Shown here piece after piece: positions 25,079-34,924 of a stretch of 64,000 nt of DNA. Made by a program: the position numbers and the translations under genes. The DNA is from Bradyrhizobium symbiodeficiens. Its GTDB lineage: Bacteria > Pseudomonadota > Alphaproteobacteria > Rhizobiales > Xanthobacteraceae. The stretch is from NCBI RefSeq assembly GCF_002266465.3, contig NZ_CP029427.2:5644501-5708500 (forward strand), in the 5' to 3' direction. Positions within the stretch are counted from its first letter, which is position 1. Each line of letters begins with the position of its first letter. The notes beneath the pieces are model-generated. The model searched no databases, was not told where the DNA came from, and saw only the letters and a list, made by a program, of their open reading frames with translations.

Positions 25079-26908
25079 ATGTTCGAAGCACACTTCCAGA
25101 CATTCGAGGAGCCGGAGGCCGGCGTCGCATTGACGGCGCGGCTGGCCGCACTTCGCGAAGAACTCGCCCGTCGCAAGCTGACCGGCTTCGTGATCCCGCG
25201 CGCCGATCAGCAGCAGAACGAATATGTGCCGCCGTCGGAAGAACGGCTGGCCTGGCTGACCGGTTTCACGGGTTCGGCGGGGCTCGCGGTGGTGCTGATC
25301 CAGGAGGCCGCATTGTTCGTCGACGGCCGTTACACGCTTCAGGCCGCCAAGCAGGTCGATGCCAAGGCCTGGGCCGTGGAATCCCTGATCAACCCACCGC
25401 CGGAAAGCTGGGTGTCGGCGCATCTGAAAGCCGGCGACCGCCTCGGATTCGATCCATGGCTGCACACTTTTGCGGCAGCCGAGCGCCTGTCCGCCGCCTG
25501 CGCCAAGACAGGCGCCGAGTTGGTCGCCGTCGAAAGCAATCCCATCGACGCAGTCTGGCAGGACCGCCCGCAGCCGCCGCTCGCCCCCGTCGCCGTACAC
25601 AGCCTGCAGAATGCCGGCGTCACTGAAACCGAGAAGCTGACGCAGATCAGGGCCGAAATCGGCAAGCTCGGCGCCGACGCGCTGGTGCTGTCGGACAGCC
25701 ACGCGGTGGCCTGGACCTTCAACATCCGCGGCGCCGACGTCGCCCATACTCCGCTGCCGCTGTCTTACGCGCTGGTGCCGAAGGAGGGACGGCCGACCAT
25801 CTTCATCGACCACCGAAAGCTCTCCAATCTGACGCGCGACCATCTCGAGCAGTCCGCCGACGTGCGCGAGCCCGATGCGATGGCGCCGACACTGATGGCG
25901 CTCGCCAAGGGCGGCAGATCGATTGCACTCGACAGTGCCACCGCGGCCGACGCGCTCAGCCGGTTGATCGCGGGCGCCGGCGGCAAGCCGGTGCGCGGCA
26001 GCGATCCGATCGCGCTGCTCAAGGCGGTCAAGAACGCGACCGAGATCAAGGGCACGAAGACCGCCCATGTGCGTGACGCCGTGGCGCTGGCGCGCTTCCT
26101 CGCCTTCATCGACCGCGAGGCCGCGAGCGGCAAGCTCACAGAGATCGACGCGGTCGAGGCGCTGGAGACATTCCGCCGTGATACCGGCGCCTTGAAGGAC
26201 GTCTCGTTCCCGACGATCTCCGGCACTGGCCCGAACGGCGCCATCGTGCACTATCGCGTCACCCGCAAGAGCAACCGGCGGATCGCGCCCGGCGACCTCC
26301 TGTTGATCGATTCCGGCGCGCAATACGAAGACGGCACCACGGACGTCACCCGGACCATGGCGGTGGGCGAGCCGACCGACGAGATGCGCGACCGCTTCAC
26401 CCGCGTGCTGCGCGGCCATATCGCGATCGCGCGCGCCGTCTTTCCGGACGGCGCCACGGGCGCGCAGCTCGACACGCTGGCGCGGCAATATCTCTGGGCC
26501 GCCGGCGTCGATTTCGAGCACGGCACCGGTCACGGCGTCGGCAGCTATCTCTCGGTGCACGAGGGGCCGGCACGGATCTCGAAGCTCGGGACCACGCCGC
26601 TGAAGCGCGGCATGATCCTCTCCAACGAGCCTGGCTACTACAAGACCGACGGTTTCGGCATCCGCATCGAGAACCTCGAACTGGTGGTCGCCGCCGACAT
26701 CCAGGGCGCCGAGAAGCCGATGAACGCGTTCGAGACGCTGACCTTGGCGCCGATCGACCGCCGGCTGATCGATGTCGCGATGCTGGGCCGCGACGAGCTG
26801 GACTGGCTCAATGCCTACCATGCACGCGTCCGCGCCGAGGTGCGGCCGGCGCTGGATGAGGCGACGCAGGCCTGGCTCGATCAGGCCACCGCGGAGCTGA
26901 AGCGGTAA
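25079..26908 (+). CDS. Xaa-Pro aminopeptidase (aminopeptidase P, M24B family)
   Basis: 609 aa from ATG 25079, the long form with two creatinase-like N-terminal domains, a pita-bread catalytic domain and a C-terminal extension, as in eukaryotic cytosolic APP1. Metal ligands are visible: Asp in 'LLIDSGAQYEDGTTDVTRTM' (two Asp), His in 'GTGHGVGSYLSVHEGP', Glu in 'MILSNEPGYY' and Glu in 'FGIRIENLELVV'. It removes N-terminal residues that precede proline; two Mn2+ are expected. Cytoplasmic, with no signal peptide. Confidence 0.92.
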   Translation: MFEAHFQTFEEPEAGVALTARLAALREELARRKLTGFVIPRADQQQNEYVPPSEERLAWLTGFTGSAGLAVVLIQEAALFVDGRYTLQAAKQVDAKAWAVESLINPPPESWVSAHLKAGDRLGFDPWLHTFAAAERLSAACAKTGAELVAVESNPIDAVWQDRPQPPLAPVAVHSLQNAGVTETEKLTQIRAEIGKLGADALVLSDSHAVAWTFNIRGADVAHTPLPLSYALVPKEGRPTIFIDHRKLSNLTRDHLEQSADVREPDAMAPTLMALAKGGRSIALDSATAADALSRLIAGAGGKPVRGSDPIALLKAVKNATEIKGTKTAHVRDAVALARFLAFIDREAASGKLTEIDAVEALETFRRDTGALKDVSFPTISGTGPNGAIVHYRVTRKSNRRIAPGDLLLIDSGAQYEDGTTDVTRTMAVGEPTDEMRDRFTRVLRGHIAIARAVFPDGATGAQLDTLARQYLWAAGVDFEHGTGHGVGSYLSVHEGPARISKLGTTPLKRGMILSNEPGYYKTDGFGIRIENLELVVAADIQGAEKPMNAFETLTLAPIDRRLIDVAMLGRDELDWLNAYHARVRAEVRPALDEATQAWLDQATAELKR

Positions 26909-27091
26909 GGTCGCCCCGCCGCAACGCGCACGCAAGGCGTGTTCGGGGAGGCCGCGGCGTACTGGATGCCACGCCTCCGCGGATGCCCTCATCATAACCG
27001 TCCCAAAATCCGTATAGCCGCATTCCGAAACGCCGATATCCGTCTTGCGCGAGCGCGCTACAGTCGATTCGAATTCGAAAGACGGCCCCGC

Positions 27092-28366
27092 ATGCACGGC
27101 ATCATCAGCAAGCCGCCGAAAGGCGCGAGCGACCTCGCAACGTCGCGCGGGGTGCTGCTGCTGCTTGTCGTCATGACCGGGATCGCCCCGATCTCGTTAT
27201 ACATTTTGGTTCCGGCGCTGCCGGTGCTCGCGACCAATTTCGGCAGCGACATCTCGATCGCGCAGATGACGGTGTCGCTCTACATGGTCGGCATCGCGCT
27301 GTCGCAACTCATCATGGGACCGCTGTCGGACCGGTTCGGGCGGCGTCCGGTGCTGCTCGGAGGGCTGGCGCTGATGGTCGTGGCGAGCGTCGGCTGCATC
27401 TTCGCCGAGACCCTGCCGCAATTGATTGCCGCGCGCTTTTTCCAGGCGCTCGGCGGCGCCTCCGGCATGGTGATCAGCCGCGCCATCATTCGCGACATCT
27501 ACGAGCGCGACCGCGTCGCCTCCATGATCAGCCTCGTGGTCGCGGCGCTGATGATCGGCCAGATGGTGTCGCCACTCACCGGCGGTCTGATCGAGACGGC
27601 GTTCGGCTGGCGCGCGATCTTCTACGCCGTCACGGTCGCTGCGATCGTCGTCGCCCTCGGCATCGCCATCGCGCTGCCGGAGACACGGCGCAGCCGCGCC
27701 GCGGGCAGCGGCTTCCGCGGCGACGTCGGCATCCTGATCAAGAGCCGCGCCTTCGTCGGCTACGTGATGTGCCAGGTGCTGGCCTCGCAGATCATCTTCA
27801 CCTTCGCAGGCGGCGGCCCCTACATCGTGGTGACGCAGATGGGCCGGACCAGCGCCGAATACGGCGCATGGTTTGCGACCACCGGCTTCGCCTACCTTGT
27901 CGGCAACCTGCTTTGCGTACGCTTCGCGCCGCGGCATTCGCTGGAAAAGCTGATCTGGTTCGGGCTCGCCCTGCAACTCTGCGGCAGCCTCCTGAATCTG
28001 TTGTGGAGCTTCACCGGCTGGAACGAAGCTCCCGCCTGGCTGTTCGGCACGCAGATGATCGTGATGGTCGGCAATGCCTTCGTGATGGCGAATTCCGCGG
28101 CCGGCGCGATCAGCATCCGCCCCGAAGCCGCGGGAGCGGCGTCGGGCGCCATGGGCTTTCTGCAACAGGGGATCGGCGCGCTGATGTCGCAATTCGGCGC
28201 CTATCTCGGCGGCCACTCAGCCACGACGCTGCCGCTGACCTCGGCCGTCGTTGCCATCTCGCTGCTCTGTGCCTGCATGATGATCTTCGTCGTCCCCCGC
28301 CGCGAAGTGGTGGTGAGCGAGACGCTGATCGAGCGGGCCGAGGAGGAAGAGGGCGGGATGATGTAA
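27092..28366 (+). CDS. Bcr/CflA family drug-resistance transporter (MFS)
   Basis: 424 aa from ATG 27092, twelve predicted helices. 'ISLYILVPALPVLATNFGSDISIAQMTVSLYMVGIALSQLIMGPLSDRFGRRPVLLGG' is the MFS motif A region with the spacing of Bcr/CflA proteins, and 'GGASGMVISRAIIRDIYERDRVASMISLV' is their typical second block. A proton-driven exporter of drugs or metabolites in the inner membrane. A palindromic repeat separates it from the convergent ligA. Confidence 0.9.
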   Translation: MHGIISKPPKGASDLATSRGVLLLLVVMTGIAPISLYILVPALPVLATNFGSDISIAQMTVSLYMVGIALSQLIMGPLSDRFGRRPVLLGGLALMVVASVGCIFAETLPQLIAARFFQALGGASGMVISRAIIRDIYERDRVASMISLVVAALMIGQMVSPLTGGLIETAFGWRAIFYAVTVAAIVVALGIAIALPETRRSRAAGSGFRGDVGILIKSRAFVGYVMCQVLASQIIFTFAGGGPYIVVTQMGRTSAEYGAWFATTGFAYLVGNLLCVRFAPRHSLEKLIWFGLALQLCGSLLNLLWSFTGWNEAPAWLFGTQMIVMVGNAFVMANSAAGAISIRPEAAGAASGAMGFLQQGIGALMSQFGAYLGGHSATTLPLTSAVVAISLLCACMMIFVVPRREVVVSETLIERAEEEEGGMM

Positions 28367-28390
28367 GGGGGCGCCGCGCTGCCTTCCCCA

Positions 28391-28471
28391 TCATTGCGAC
28401 GTAGCGAAGCAATCCAGAATCCCTCCGAGGCGGCACTCTGGATTGCTCCGTCGCTTCGCTCCGCGCAATGA
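28391..28471. repeat. Palindromic intergenic repeat
   Basis: TCATTGCG...AGCGAAGCAATCCAGA on the left and TCTGGATTGCT...CGCTTCGCT...CGCAATGA on the right, an imperfect inverted repeat of about 80 bp. This 'AAGCAATCCAGA' element is widespread between Bradyrhizobium genes. Lying between two gene ends, it is well placed to stop both transcripts. Confidence 0.65.
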
Positions 28472-28484
28472 CGGGGAGCGACCG

Positions 28485-30638
28485 TCACTCCCCGATCAGC
28501 GCCAGCCACTCGTCCTCGGTCAGCACCTTGACGCCGTGCTTGTTGGCCTCCGCGAGCTTCGAGCCCGCGCCGGGGCCGGCGACGACGAGATCGGTCTTCT
28601 TCGACACCGAGCCCGAGACCTTTGCGCCCAGCCGTTCGGCCGTCGCCTTCGCCTCGTCGCGCGTCATCTTTTCCAGCGAGCCCGTGAACACCACGGTCTT
28701 GCCGGCGACGGCCGAATTGCTCTTCGGCTTCTCGGCGTCGACGATCTCGACCTCCCTGGTCAGCCGCTCGACGATGCCGCGATTGTGGCTCTCGCCGAAA
28801 TAATCGGCGATGCTCTTGATCACGGTGTCGCCGATCTGGTCGAGCGCGTCCATCTCCGCCATCGCCTCCTCGTCGCCCTTGGCGACCTTGAGGCAGGCTT
28901 CTTGGAAGGCGTCCCAGGAGCCGTAGCCGCGCGCCAGCGCCAGCGCCGTGGTCTCGCCGACATGACGCATGCCGAGCGCATAGATGAAGCGCTCCAGCGA
29001 GATCTTGCGCCGGCCCTCGATGGCGCCGAAAAGGTTGCGCACCGAGGTCGCGCCGTAGCCCTCAACCTCTTCGAGCTTCAGCTTCGCGTTGCGCTTCTCC
29101 AGCGTGAAGATGTCGGCGGGCTCCTTGACCCATCCCTGGTCGAAGAAATACTGCAGCTGCTTCTCCCCGAGACCGTCGATGTCGAAGGCGCGGCGCGACA
29201 CGAACAGCTTGAGATGCTCGATCTTCTGATAGGGGCAGGCGAACTCGCCGGTGCAGCGGGCGCGGGATTCCTCTTCGCCGGCGGCGGTCTCGCCGCGCAC
29301 GACGTCGGTGTGCAGCGGGCACGGGCACTTCTTCGGGAAGTGATATTCCCTGGCGCTCTTCGGCCGCTTGTCGAGGACGACGTCGACCACCTGCGGGATG
29401 ACGTCGCCGGCGCGCTGAATCACGACGGTATCGCCGATCCTGATGTCCCGCCCCTCTCGCAGCACCTCGCCCTTGTTGCCGATGCCCTTGATGTAGTCCT
29501 CGTTGTGCAGCGTGACGTTCTGCACGATCACGCCGCCGACGCCGACCGGCTCCAGCTTGCCGACGGGCGTGAACGAGCCGGTACGGCCGACCTGGATCTC
29601 GATGTCGCGCAGCACCGTCATGGCCCGCTCGGCCGGGAATTTATGCGCGATCGCCCAGCGCGGCGTGCGCGAGACGAAGCCGAGACGCTCCTGCCAGTCG
29701 ATGCGATCGACCTTGTAAACGACGCCGTCGATGTCGTAGTCGAGCTCGGCGCGCTCTTCCTCGATGCTCTGATGGAACGCGATCAGCTCCTCGACGGAGT
29801 GGCATAGCTTGGTCAGCGGATTGGTCTTGAAGCCGCAGCGCTCGAACCAGCCGATCATGCCGCTCTGCGTCGCTGCCGGCATCGCGCTCATCTCGCCCCA
29901 GGCATAGGCGAAGAAGCCGAGGGGACGCGAGGCGGTGATGGTCGGATCCTTCTGCCGCAGCGAGCCGGCGGCCGAATTGCGCGGATTGGCGAAGATGGTG
30001 TCACCGGCGGCCTTCTGCCGCTCGTTGAGCGCGAGAAACGCCTTCTTGGTCATGTAGACCTCGCCGCGCACCTCGCAGATGTCGGGGATGTTCCGCCCCT
30101 CCAGTTTCTGCGGCACGTCCTCGAGGGTGCGGATGTTGGCGGTGACATCCTCGCCGACCGCACCGTCCCCGCGCGTCGCCGCGGTCACCAGCTCACCGCC
30201 CTCGTAGCGCAGCGACATCGAGAGGCCATCGATCTTCGGCTCGGCGGAAAAATCGACCTTGTCGTCGTCGAGCTTCAGGAAGCGCATGATGCGGCCGACG
30301 AAGTCGCGCACGTCCTCTTCCGCAAAGGCGTTGTCGAGCGACAGCATCGGAACGGAATGCCCGACTTTCCTGAAGCGGCCTGACGGCGCCGCGCCGACCT
30401 TCTGTGAGGGCGAGTCCGCGCTGACGAATTCGGGAAAGCGCTTCTCGATGGCGTTGAAGCGCTGGCGCAGCGCGTCGTACTCCGCGTCGGTGACGGTGGG
30501 CGCGTCCTCCTGATAGTAGCGCTCGTTATGTCCCTCGATCTCGAGCGCCAGCCGCATGTGCTCGACCTTGGCCTGGGCCTTGGTGAGATCGGCGACGTCG
30601 CGAAGCGGTGTTGCTTTGGATTTTGCTGCTCTGGCCAT
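28485..30638 (-). CDS. ligA: NAD-dependent DNA ligase
   Basis: 717 aa from ATG 30638 (MARAAKSKATPLRDV); upstream in-frame codons cover a repeat. Order: Ia domain ('GHNERYYQEDAPTVTDAEYDAL'), adenylation domain with active-site Lys in 'EPKIDGLSMSLRYEGG', OB fold, a zinc finger with an unusually long loop between its Cys pairs ('CPCPLHTDVVRG' ... 'CTGEFACPYQ'), helix-hairpin-helix repeats and a C-terminal BRCT ('GKTVVFTGSLEKMTRDEAKA'). It seals nicks in replication and repair. Last gene of the long minus-strand run. Confidence 0.96.
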   Translation of the reverse strand: MARAAKSKATPLRDVADLTKAQAKVEHMRLALEIEGHNERYYQEDAPTVTDAEYDALRQRFNAIEKRFPEFVSADSPSQKVGAAPSGRFRKVGHSVPMLSLDNAFAEEDVRDFVGRIMRFLKLDDDKVDFSAEPKIDGLSMSLRYEGGELVTAATRGDGAVGEDVTANIRTLEDVPQKLEGRNIPDICEVRGEVYMTKKAFLALNERQKAAGDTIFANPRNSAAGSLRQKDPTITASRPLGFFAYAWGEMSAMPAATQSGMIGWFERCGFKTNPLTKLCHSVEELIAFHQSIEEERAELDYDIDGVVYKVDRIDWQERLGFVSRTPRWAIAHKFPAERAMTVLRDIEIQVGRTGSFTPVGKLEPVGVGGVIVQNVTLHNEDYIKGIGNKGEVLREGRDIRIGDTVVIQRAGDVIPQVVDVVLDKRPKSAREYHFPKKCPCPLHTDVVRGETAAGEEESRARCTGEFACPYQKIEHLKLFVSRRAFDIDGLGEKQLQYFFDQGWVKEPADIFTLEKRNAKLKLEEVEGYGATSVRNLFGAIEGRRKISLERFIYALGMRHVGETTALALARGYGSWDAFQEACLKVAKGDEEAMAEMDALDQIGDTVIKSIADYFGESHNRGIVERLTREVEIVDAEKPKSNSAVAGKTVVFTGSLEKMTRDEAKATAERLGAKVSGSVSKKTDLVVAGPGAGSKLAEANKHGVKVLTEDEWLALIGE

Positions 30639-30699
30639 GATGCTTGGATACGACGGAGCGGGCGGAAGGGTAAAGGCAGGTTGGGCTGTTTGTTCCCCG

Positions 30700-30766
30700 G
30701 ATGCTGTGCAGCACGAGGCGGCATTGTGGATCCCGGCTCGCGCTGCGCGCGTCCGGGACACGAAAC
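30700..30766. repeat. Palindromic intergenic repeat
   Basis: Contains GTGCAGCACGAGGCGGC, GGATCCCGGCTCGCGCTGCGCGCGTCCGGGACACGA; the CCCGG / CCGGGACACGA ends match the arms seen at 3715 and 45492. It fills most of the 128-bp gap between recN and ligA. Confidence 0.55.
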
Positions 30767-32452
30767 CTAACTCGCCGCCTTGAGCAGCCGGTCCGCGGCT
30801 GCCCTCGCCTCCGCCGTGATTTCGGCTCCGGCCAGCATGCGGGCGATTTCCTCGCGGCGGTGGTCGGCGGCCAATGCATTGACGCGGGTGGCGACGCGCT
30901 TGCCCTTGTCGAGGGCGTCCTTGGAGATCAGCAAATGCAGGTCGGCGCGGGCGGCAACCTGCGGGGCGTGGGTCACGGCCATCACCTGCACCTTGCCGGC
31001 AAGCCGCGCCAGGCGCCCGCCGATGGCATCGGCGACCGCACCGCCCACGCCGGTGTCGATCTCGTCGAACACCAGCGTCGGCGCCGAGCCGCGGTCGGAC
31101 AGCACCACCTTGAGCGCCAGCAGGAAGCGCGACAGTTCGCCGCCGGAGGCGACCTTCATCATCGGTCCTGGCTTGGTGCCCGGATTGGTCTGCACCCAGA
31201 ACTCGACGCGGTCGAAGCCTTGCGGGCCTGGCGTCGCCTCGTCGGTCGCGACCTGGGTCATGAACTTGGCGCGTTCGAGCTTGAGCGGCGCCAGCTCGGC
31301 GTTGACCGCCATGTTGAGCTTCTCGGCCGATTTCTGCCGCACCAGCGACAGCTTCTTGGCGGCGGCGGCATAGCGGCCATCTGCCTCGATCGCGGCCTGC
31401 TCCAGCTTCTTCAGCCGCGAGGCGCCGGCATCGATCAGCACGACGTCGGCGGCGTATTTCGCGGCCAGCGCGGCGAGCCCGTCGACCGGCGTCGAATATT
31501 TGCGCGAGGCCGCCCTCAGCGCGAACAGGCGCTCCTCGATGCGTTCGAGCTCGGCCGGATCGAAATCGGTCGCGGCGAGTGCCGCCTGGAGATGCTGGTC
31601 GGCCTCCTCCAGCGCGTTGATCGCCGCGTCGATGGCCTTCACGGCGGGCTCGACCAGCGCCGGCGAATTGACGCCACGGCGTTCCAGCCGGCGTACGGCC
31701 GCCGACAGCGTCGAGACCGGCGAATGGTGGCCACCGACAGCCTCCTGCGCCTCGCGCAAATCGGAGGCGATCTTCTCGCCCTGCATCATGGTGGTGCGGC
31801 GGTTGGCCAGCGAGGTCTCCTCGCCGTCCTTGGGCGCGAGCTGCTTCAGCTCGGCGGAGGCGTGGCGCAGATAGTCGGCCTCGCGCGCGGCGCGCTCCAT
31901 GCCGGCGCGATGCTCCTCCAGCGCAGTATTGGCGTTGCGGCGTGCGTCCCAGAGCGTTTCGACCGCGGCGACGTCCTTCTCCAGGCCGGCGAACGCGTCG
32001 AGCAGGCGGCGGTGGGTGGCGGCGTCGACCAGCGCGCGCTCGTCATGCTGGCCGTGGATCTCGACCAGGGCGGCGCCGACCGCCTTCAGCGTCTGCACGC
32101 TGATCGATTGGTCGTTGATGAAGGCCCGGGTGCGGCCGTCGGCGAGCTGCACGCGGCGGAGAATCATCTCGCAAGACTCTTCGACACTCGTGCCGTCCAG
32201 GCCGTTCTCGGCAAGGATTTTCGTCGCGGGGTGATTCTTGGGGACATCGAACACGGCAGTGACCTGCCCCTGCTCCGCGCCGTGGCGCACGAGGCCCGCA
32301 TCGCCGCGGCCACCGAGTGCCAGCGCAAAGGCATCGAGCAGGATGGATTTGCCCGCACCGGTCTCGCCGGTCAAAACCACGAGGCCGGTGGCGAATTCGA
32401 TATCGAGCCGTTCGATCAGGACGATGTCGCGGATCGATAGACGCGCCAGCAT
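30767..32452 (-). CDS. recN: DNA repair ATPase RecN
   Basis: 561 aa. N-terminal 'MLARLSIRDIVLIERLDIEF' and Walker A GETGAGKS, a long coiled-coil middle, and C-terminal 'GGELSRFLLALKVVLSD', 'LVFDEIDTGVGGAVADAIG' (signature and Walker B), 'VMAVTHAPQVAARAD'. This SMC-like protein gathers DNA ends in double-strand-break repair. Separated from bamD by only 13 bp, so probably in the same transcript. Confidence 0.95.
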   Translation of the reverse strand: MLARLSIRDIVLIERLDIEFATGLVVLTGETGAGKSILLDAFALALGGRGDAGLVRHGAEQGQVTAVFDVPKNHPATKILAENGLDGTSVEESCEMILRRVQLADGRTRAFINDQSISVQTLKAVGAALVEIHGQHDERALVDAATHRRLLDAFAGLEKDVAAVETLWDARRNANTALEEHRAGMERAAREADYLRHASAELKQLAPKDGEETSLANRRTTMMQGEKIASDLREAQEAVGGHHSPVSTLSAAVRRLERRGVNSPALVEPAVKAIDAAINALEEADQHLQAALAATDFDPAELERIEERLFALRAASRKYSTPVDGLAALAAKYAADVVLIDAGASRLKKLEQAAIEADGRYAAAAKKLSLVRQKSAEKLNMAVNAELAPLKLERAKFMTQVATDEATPGPQGFDRVEFWVQTNPGTKPGPMMKVASGGELSRFLLALKVVLSDRGSAPTLVFDEIDTGVGGAVADAIGGRLARLAGKVQVMAVTHAPQVAARADLHLLISKDALDKGKRVATRVNALAADHRREEIARMLAGAEITAEARAAADRLLKAAS

Positions 32453-32465
32453 GGAACCAAATTTC

Positions 32466-33356
32466 CTAGCCGAGGCCCATCTTCTTGAAGGTCTTGCTGA
32501 TCCAGGACCCCTGATTCTCGCTCGGCTCGAGACCGCCGGATTTTACAAGATTATAGGCGTCCTTGTACCAGCGGCTGTCAGGAAAATTGTGCCCAAGCAC
32601 GGCCGCCGCGGTCTGCGCCTCGCCGACGATGCCGATCGCCATGTAGGCCTCGGTCAGCCGGAACAGCGCCTCCTCGACGTGGCGGGTGGTCTGGTACTGC
32701 GTGACGACGGTCTTGTAGCGGTTGATCGCCGCCGTGTAGTCGCGCTTCTGCGCGTAATAGCGGCCGGTATTCATTTCCTTGCCGGCAAGCTGGTCGCGCG
32801 CGCCCTCGATCTTGGCCTTGGCGGACGTCGCGTATTCCGAGTTCGGATATTTGCGCACCACCTCTTCCAGCGCGGCGATCGCCTTCTCGGTGCGGGCCTG
32901 GTCGCGGCTGACGTCCGGGATCTGGTCGTAATGGGAGGCCGCGATCAGATATTGCGCATAGGCTGCATCCGGGCTGCCGGGATGCAGCGTGACGTAACGC
33001 GTGGCGGCGCCGATGCAGCCGTCATAGTCGCCGCCCTGGTAGGACGCATAGGCGGACATCAGCAGCGATTTGCGGGCCCAGTCGGAATAAGGATGCTGGC
33101 GGTCGACCTCTTCGAACTTCTTGTTCGCCGCCTTCATGTCCTTCTTCTCGTTCATGAGGTACAGGCCCTCATTGTAGATCTTGTCCGCGGGCTCCTCGAC
33201 GAAGGTGTCGTCCTTGGCGGTGAACTTGTCCCAGAGCGAGCCGGTGCCGCAGCCGGCCAGCGGCAGCGCGAGTATGATGAAGGTGGCGGCGTGAAGCAGC
33301 CCACGCGCTCGCGACGAGACCGAGAAATATCCGCGCGTCATACGCTGTGCCGACAT
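32466..33356 (-). CDS. bamD: Outer membrane assembly lipoprotein BamD
   Basis: 296 aa from ATG 33356; ATG 33341 is an alternative. The lipobox LAGC follows a hydrophobic signal. TPR-like repeats follow, with the conserved start 'ADKIYNEGLYLMN' and 'QHPYSDWARKSLLMSAYASYQGGDYDGCIGAATRYVTLHPG', typical of the YfiO/ComL family. It is part of the BAM complex that inserts beta-barrel proteins in the outer membrane, acting on the periplasmic face. The long 244-bp gap from lpxC suggests its own promoter in addition to read-through. Confidence 0.93.
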   Translation of the reverse strand: MSAQRMTRGYFSVSSRARGLLHAATFIILALPLAGCGTGSLWDKFTAKDDTFVEEPADKIYNEGLYLMNEKKDMKAANKKFEEVDRQHPYSDWARKSLLMSAYASYQGGDYDGCIGAATRYVTLHPGSPDAAYAQYLIAASHYDQIPDVSRDQARTEKAIAALEEVVRKYPNSEYATSAKAKIEGARDQLAGKEMNTGRYYAQKRDYTAAINRYKTVVTQYQTTRHVEEALFRLTEAYMAIGIVGEAQTAAAVLGHNFPDSRWYKDAYNLVKSGGLEPSENQGSWISKTFKKMGLG

Positions 33357-33600
33357 GAATTGAAGCCCTGACGCCCTGTGATGCGGTGCCGCCGGCCCAT
33401 GAACCCCGTCATGGGCGCGAAATGAAACCGTGGTGCCTGCCATGCGACCACGCCGGTGTATCCGAAAAGCGATCTTTAACCAAACGGATAGGCAGGCATT
33501 TCGCCGGGATTAAGGCGAACTTGCCGCAATGCTAGCCAATCATGGTTACCAGGGGTTTCCGGGACAAGCCGCTGCGTGAGGTCCGCGGCAATAGCTCTGT

Positions 33601-34563
33601 TCAGGACACGTCCGGCCCGTAAGCCGCAGCGATCCGGCCGCCGACAATACCGCGACCGACTTCGCCCACGGGACGCGTGGTACGACGAGCCGCCTCGCCC
33701 TCGACCACCCGCCAGGCGGTACGATCGGCAAGCAGCGCGGTCAGGACAGCATGGTTGAGCTTGTGGCCGCCACGCACCGAGCGATAGGCGCCAAGCAGCG
33801 GCAGGCCGGCCAGGGCGAGGTCGCCGATCACGTCCAGCACCTTGTGGCGGGCGCATTCATCGGCGTAGCGCAGGCCCTCGGTGTTGAGCAGCCGCTCGTC
33901 GTCGAACACGACGGTGTTGTCGAAGGAGGCGCCGAGGGCATAGCCCGCGCTCCAGAGCCGAGCGACGTCGCACATCAGACCGAAGGTCCGGGCCCGGCCG
34001 ACCTCGCGGCGGAAACGCTCCGGATTGAGGTCGAAGGTGTAAGCCTGCTGGCCGATGACGGGATTGGTGAAATCGATCTCGACCTCGACGCAGAACCCGT
34101 TGGCGTAGGGCCTGATCTCGCCGAAGGAGTCGCCGATCTTGACCGAGATCGGCTTCAAAACCTGAATGAAGCGGCGCTGTGCCGGCTGGGTCACGATGCC
34201 GGCCTGGTCGATCGCCGCAATGAAGGCCGCGGCGCTGCCGTCCATGATCGGCACTTCGGGACCGTCGATTTCGATCGTGGCGTTGTCGACACCCATGCCC
34301 CGGAGTGCAGCAAGCACGTGCTCGGCTGTGGACACCAGCGGACCGTTGCGATCGCCGAGGACGGTGGCGAAATCGGTCGCGATCACCTGCTCGGCGGTCG
34401 CCTGAACTTCGCGATCACTTCCCTCGAGGCCGGTGCGGACAAAAACAAAACCTGCGTCGACTGGCGCAGGCCCAAGGGTGAGAGTGACGGGAAGACCGGA
34501 ATGAACGCCCACGCCTGCCACGGAGGCTTGCGCACGAAGCGTTGTTTGCCGGCTAAATTTCAT
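33601..34563 (-). CDS. lpxC: UDP-3-O-acyl-N-acetylglucosamine deacetylase
   Basis: 320 aa from ATG 34563 (MKFSRQTTLRAQASVAGVGVHSG). Zinc and catalytic residues are all present: His82 in STAEHVLAA, Glu81 beside it, His240 and Asp244 in RHKVLDVIGDL, and His267/His271 in GGHKLNHAV. It catalyses the committed step of lipid A synthesis. Following ftsZ in the same orientation, as in many proteobacteria, but 361 bp and a hairpin intervene. Confidence 0.96.
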   Translation of the reverse strand: MKFSRQTTLRAQASVAGVGVHSGLPVTLTLGPAPVDAGFVFVRTGLEGSDREVQATAEQVIATDFATVLGDRNGPLVSTAEHVLAALRGMGVDNATIEIDGPEVPIMDGSAAAFIAAIDQAGIVTQPAQRRFIQVLKPISVKIGDSFGEIRPYANGFCVEVEIDFTNPVIGQQAYTFDLNPERFRREVGRARTFGLMCDVARLWSAGYALGASFDNTVVFDDERLLNTEGLRYADECARHKVLDVIGDLALAGLPLLGAYRSVRGGHKLNHAVLTALLADRTAWRVVEGEAARRTTRPVGEVGRGIVGGRIAAAYGPDVS

Positions 34564-34865
34564 CAGGAACCCGCCCCACTACGACCCACTGCGACTTATA
34601 CTCGACCCACTTGGCCGGCCACTGCCGACGTCCGCGAATCCGTATCCCCAAGTCACGCCAAACCATAGTCACTGCCTCAAACAGCGCCAACTCACGCTTT
34701 TTTACCGATTGTTACCCCAAACCCGCCGTATTCGCGCCAAGGCTTAACCAAATTACGCCGAGGTTTTGGGTCGTTTCCGGCAGTTGACTGAACACCCAAA
34801 CACGTAATTAATGATTTAAAATCAGTTGCTTGAATGCGCAATCCGGATATGCGCGGGATAAAAGG
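34564..34865. other. 302-base intergenic region upstream of lpxC
   Basis: AT-richer than the surroundings, with CTTAACCAAATTACG at about 34743, TTGACT at 34783 and AATTAATGATTTAAAA at 34806. It probably carries the lpxC promoter. I see no open frame with gene-like composition. Confidence 0.5.
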
Positions 34866-34901
34866 AAAGGTCCCGGCAAGCTTGCTGCCGGGACCTTTTT
34901 T
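34866..34901 (-). terminator. Rho-independent terminator after ftsZ
   Basis: A perfect 13-bp stem AAAGGTCCCGGCA / TGCCGGGACCTTT with a 7-base loop. In the ftsZ direction it is followed by CCTTTTATCC, and in the other direction by TTTCG after the stem T's. It sits 24 bases beyond the ftsZ stop, so it should end the dcw transcript or reduce flow into lpxC. Confidence 0.85.
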
Positions 34902-34924
34902 CGTCTGCCTTATTGTAACAATCC

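Noticed and set aside
25064..27097. A 677-codon open frame on the minus strand
   Set aside because: Antisense to aminopeptidase P, which has all its metal ligands; no recognisable domain.
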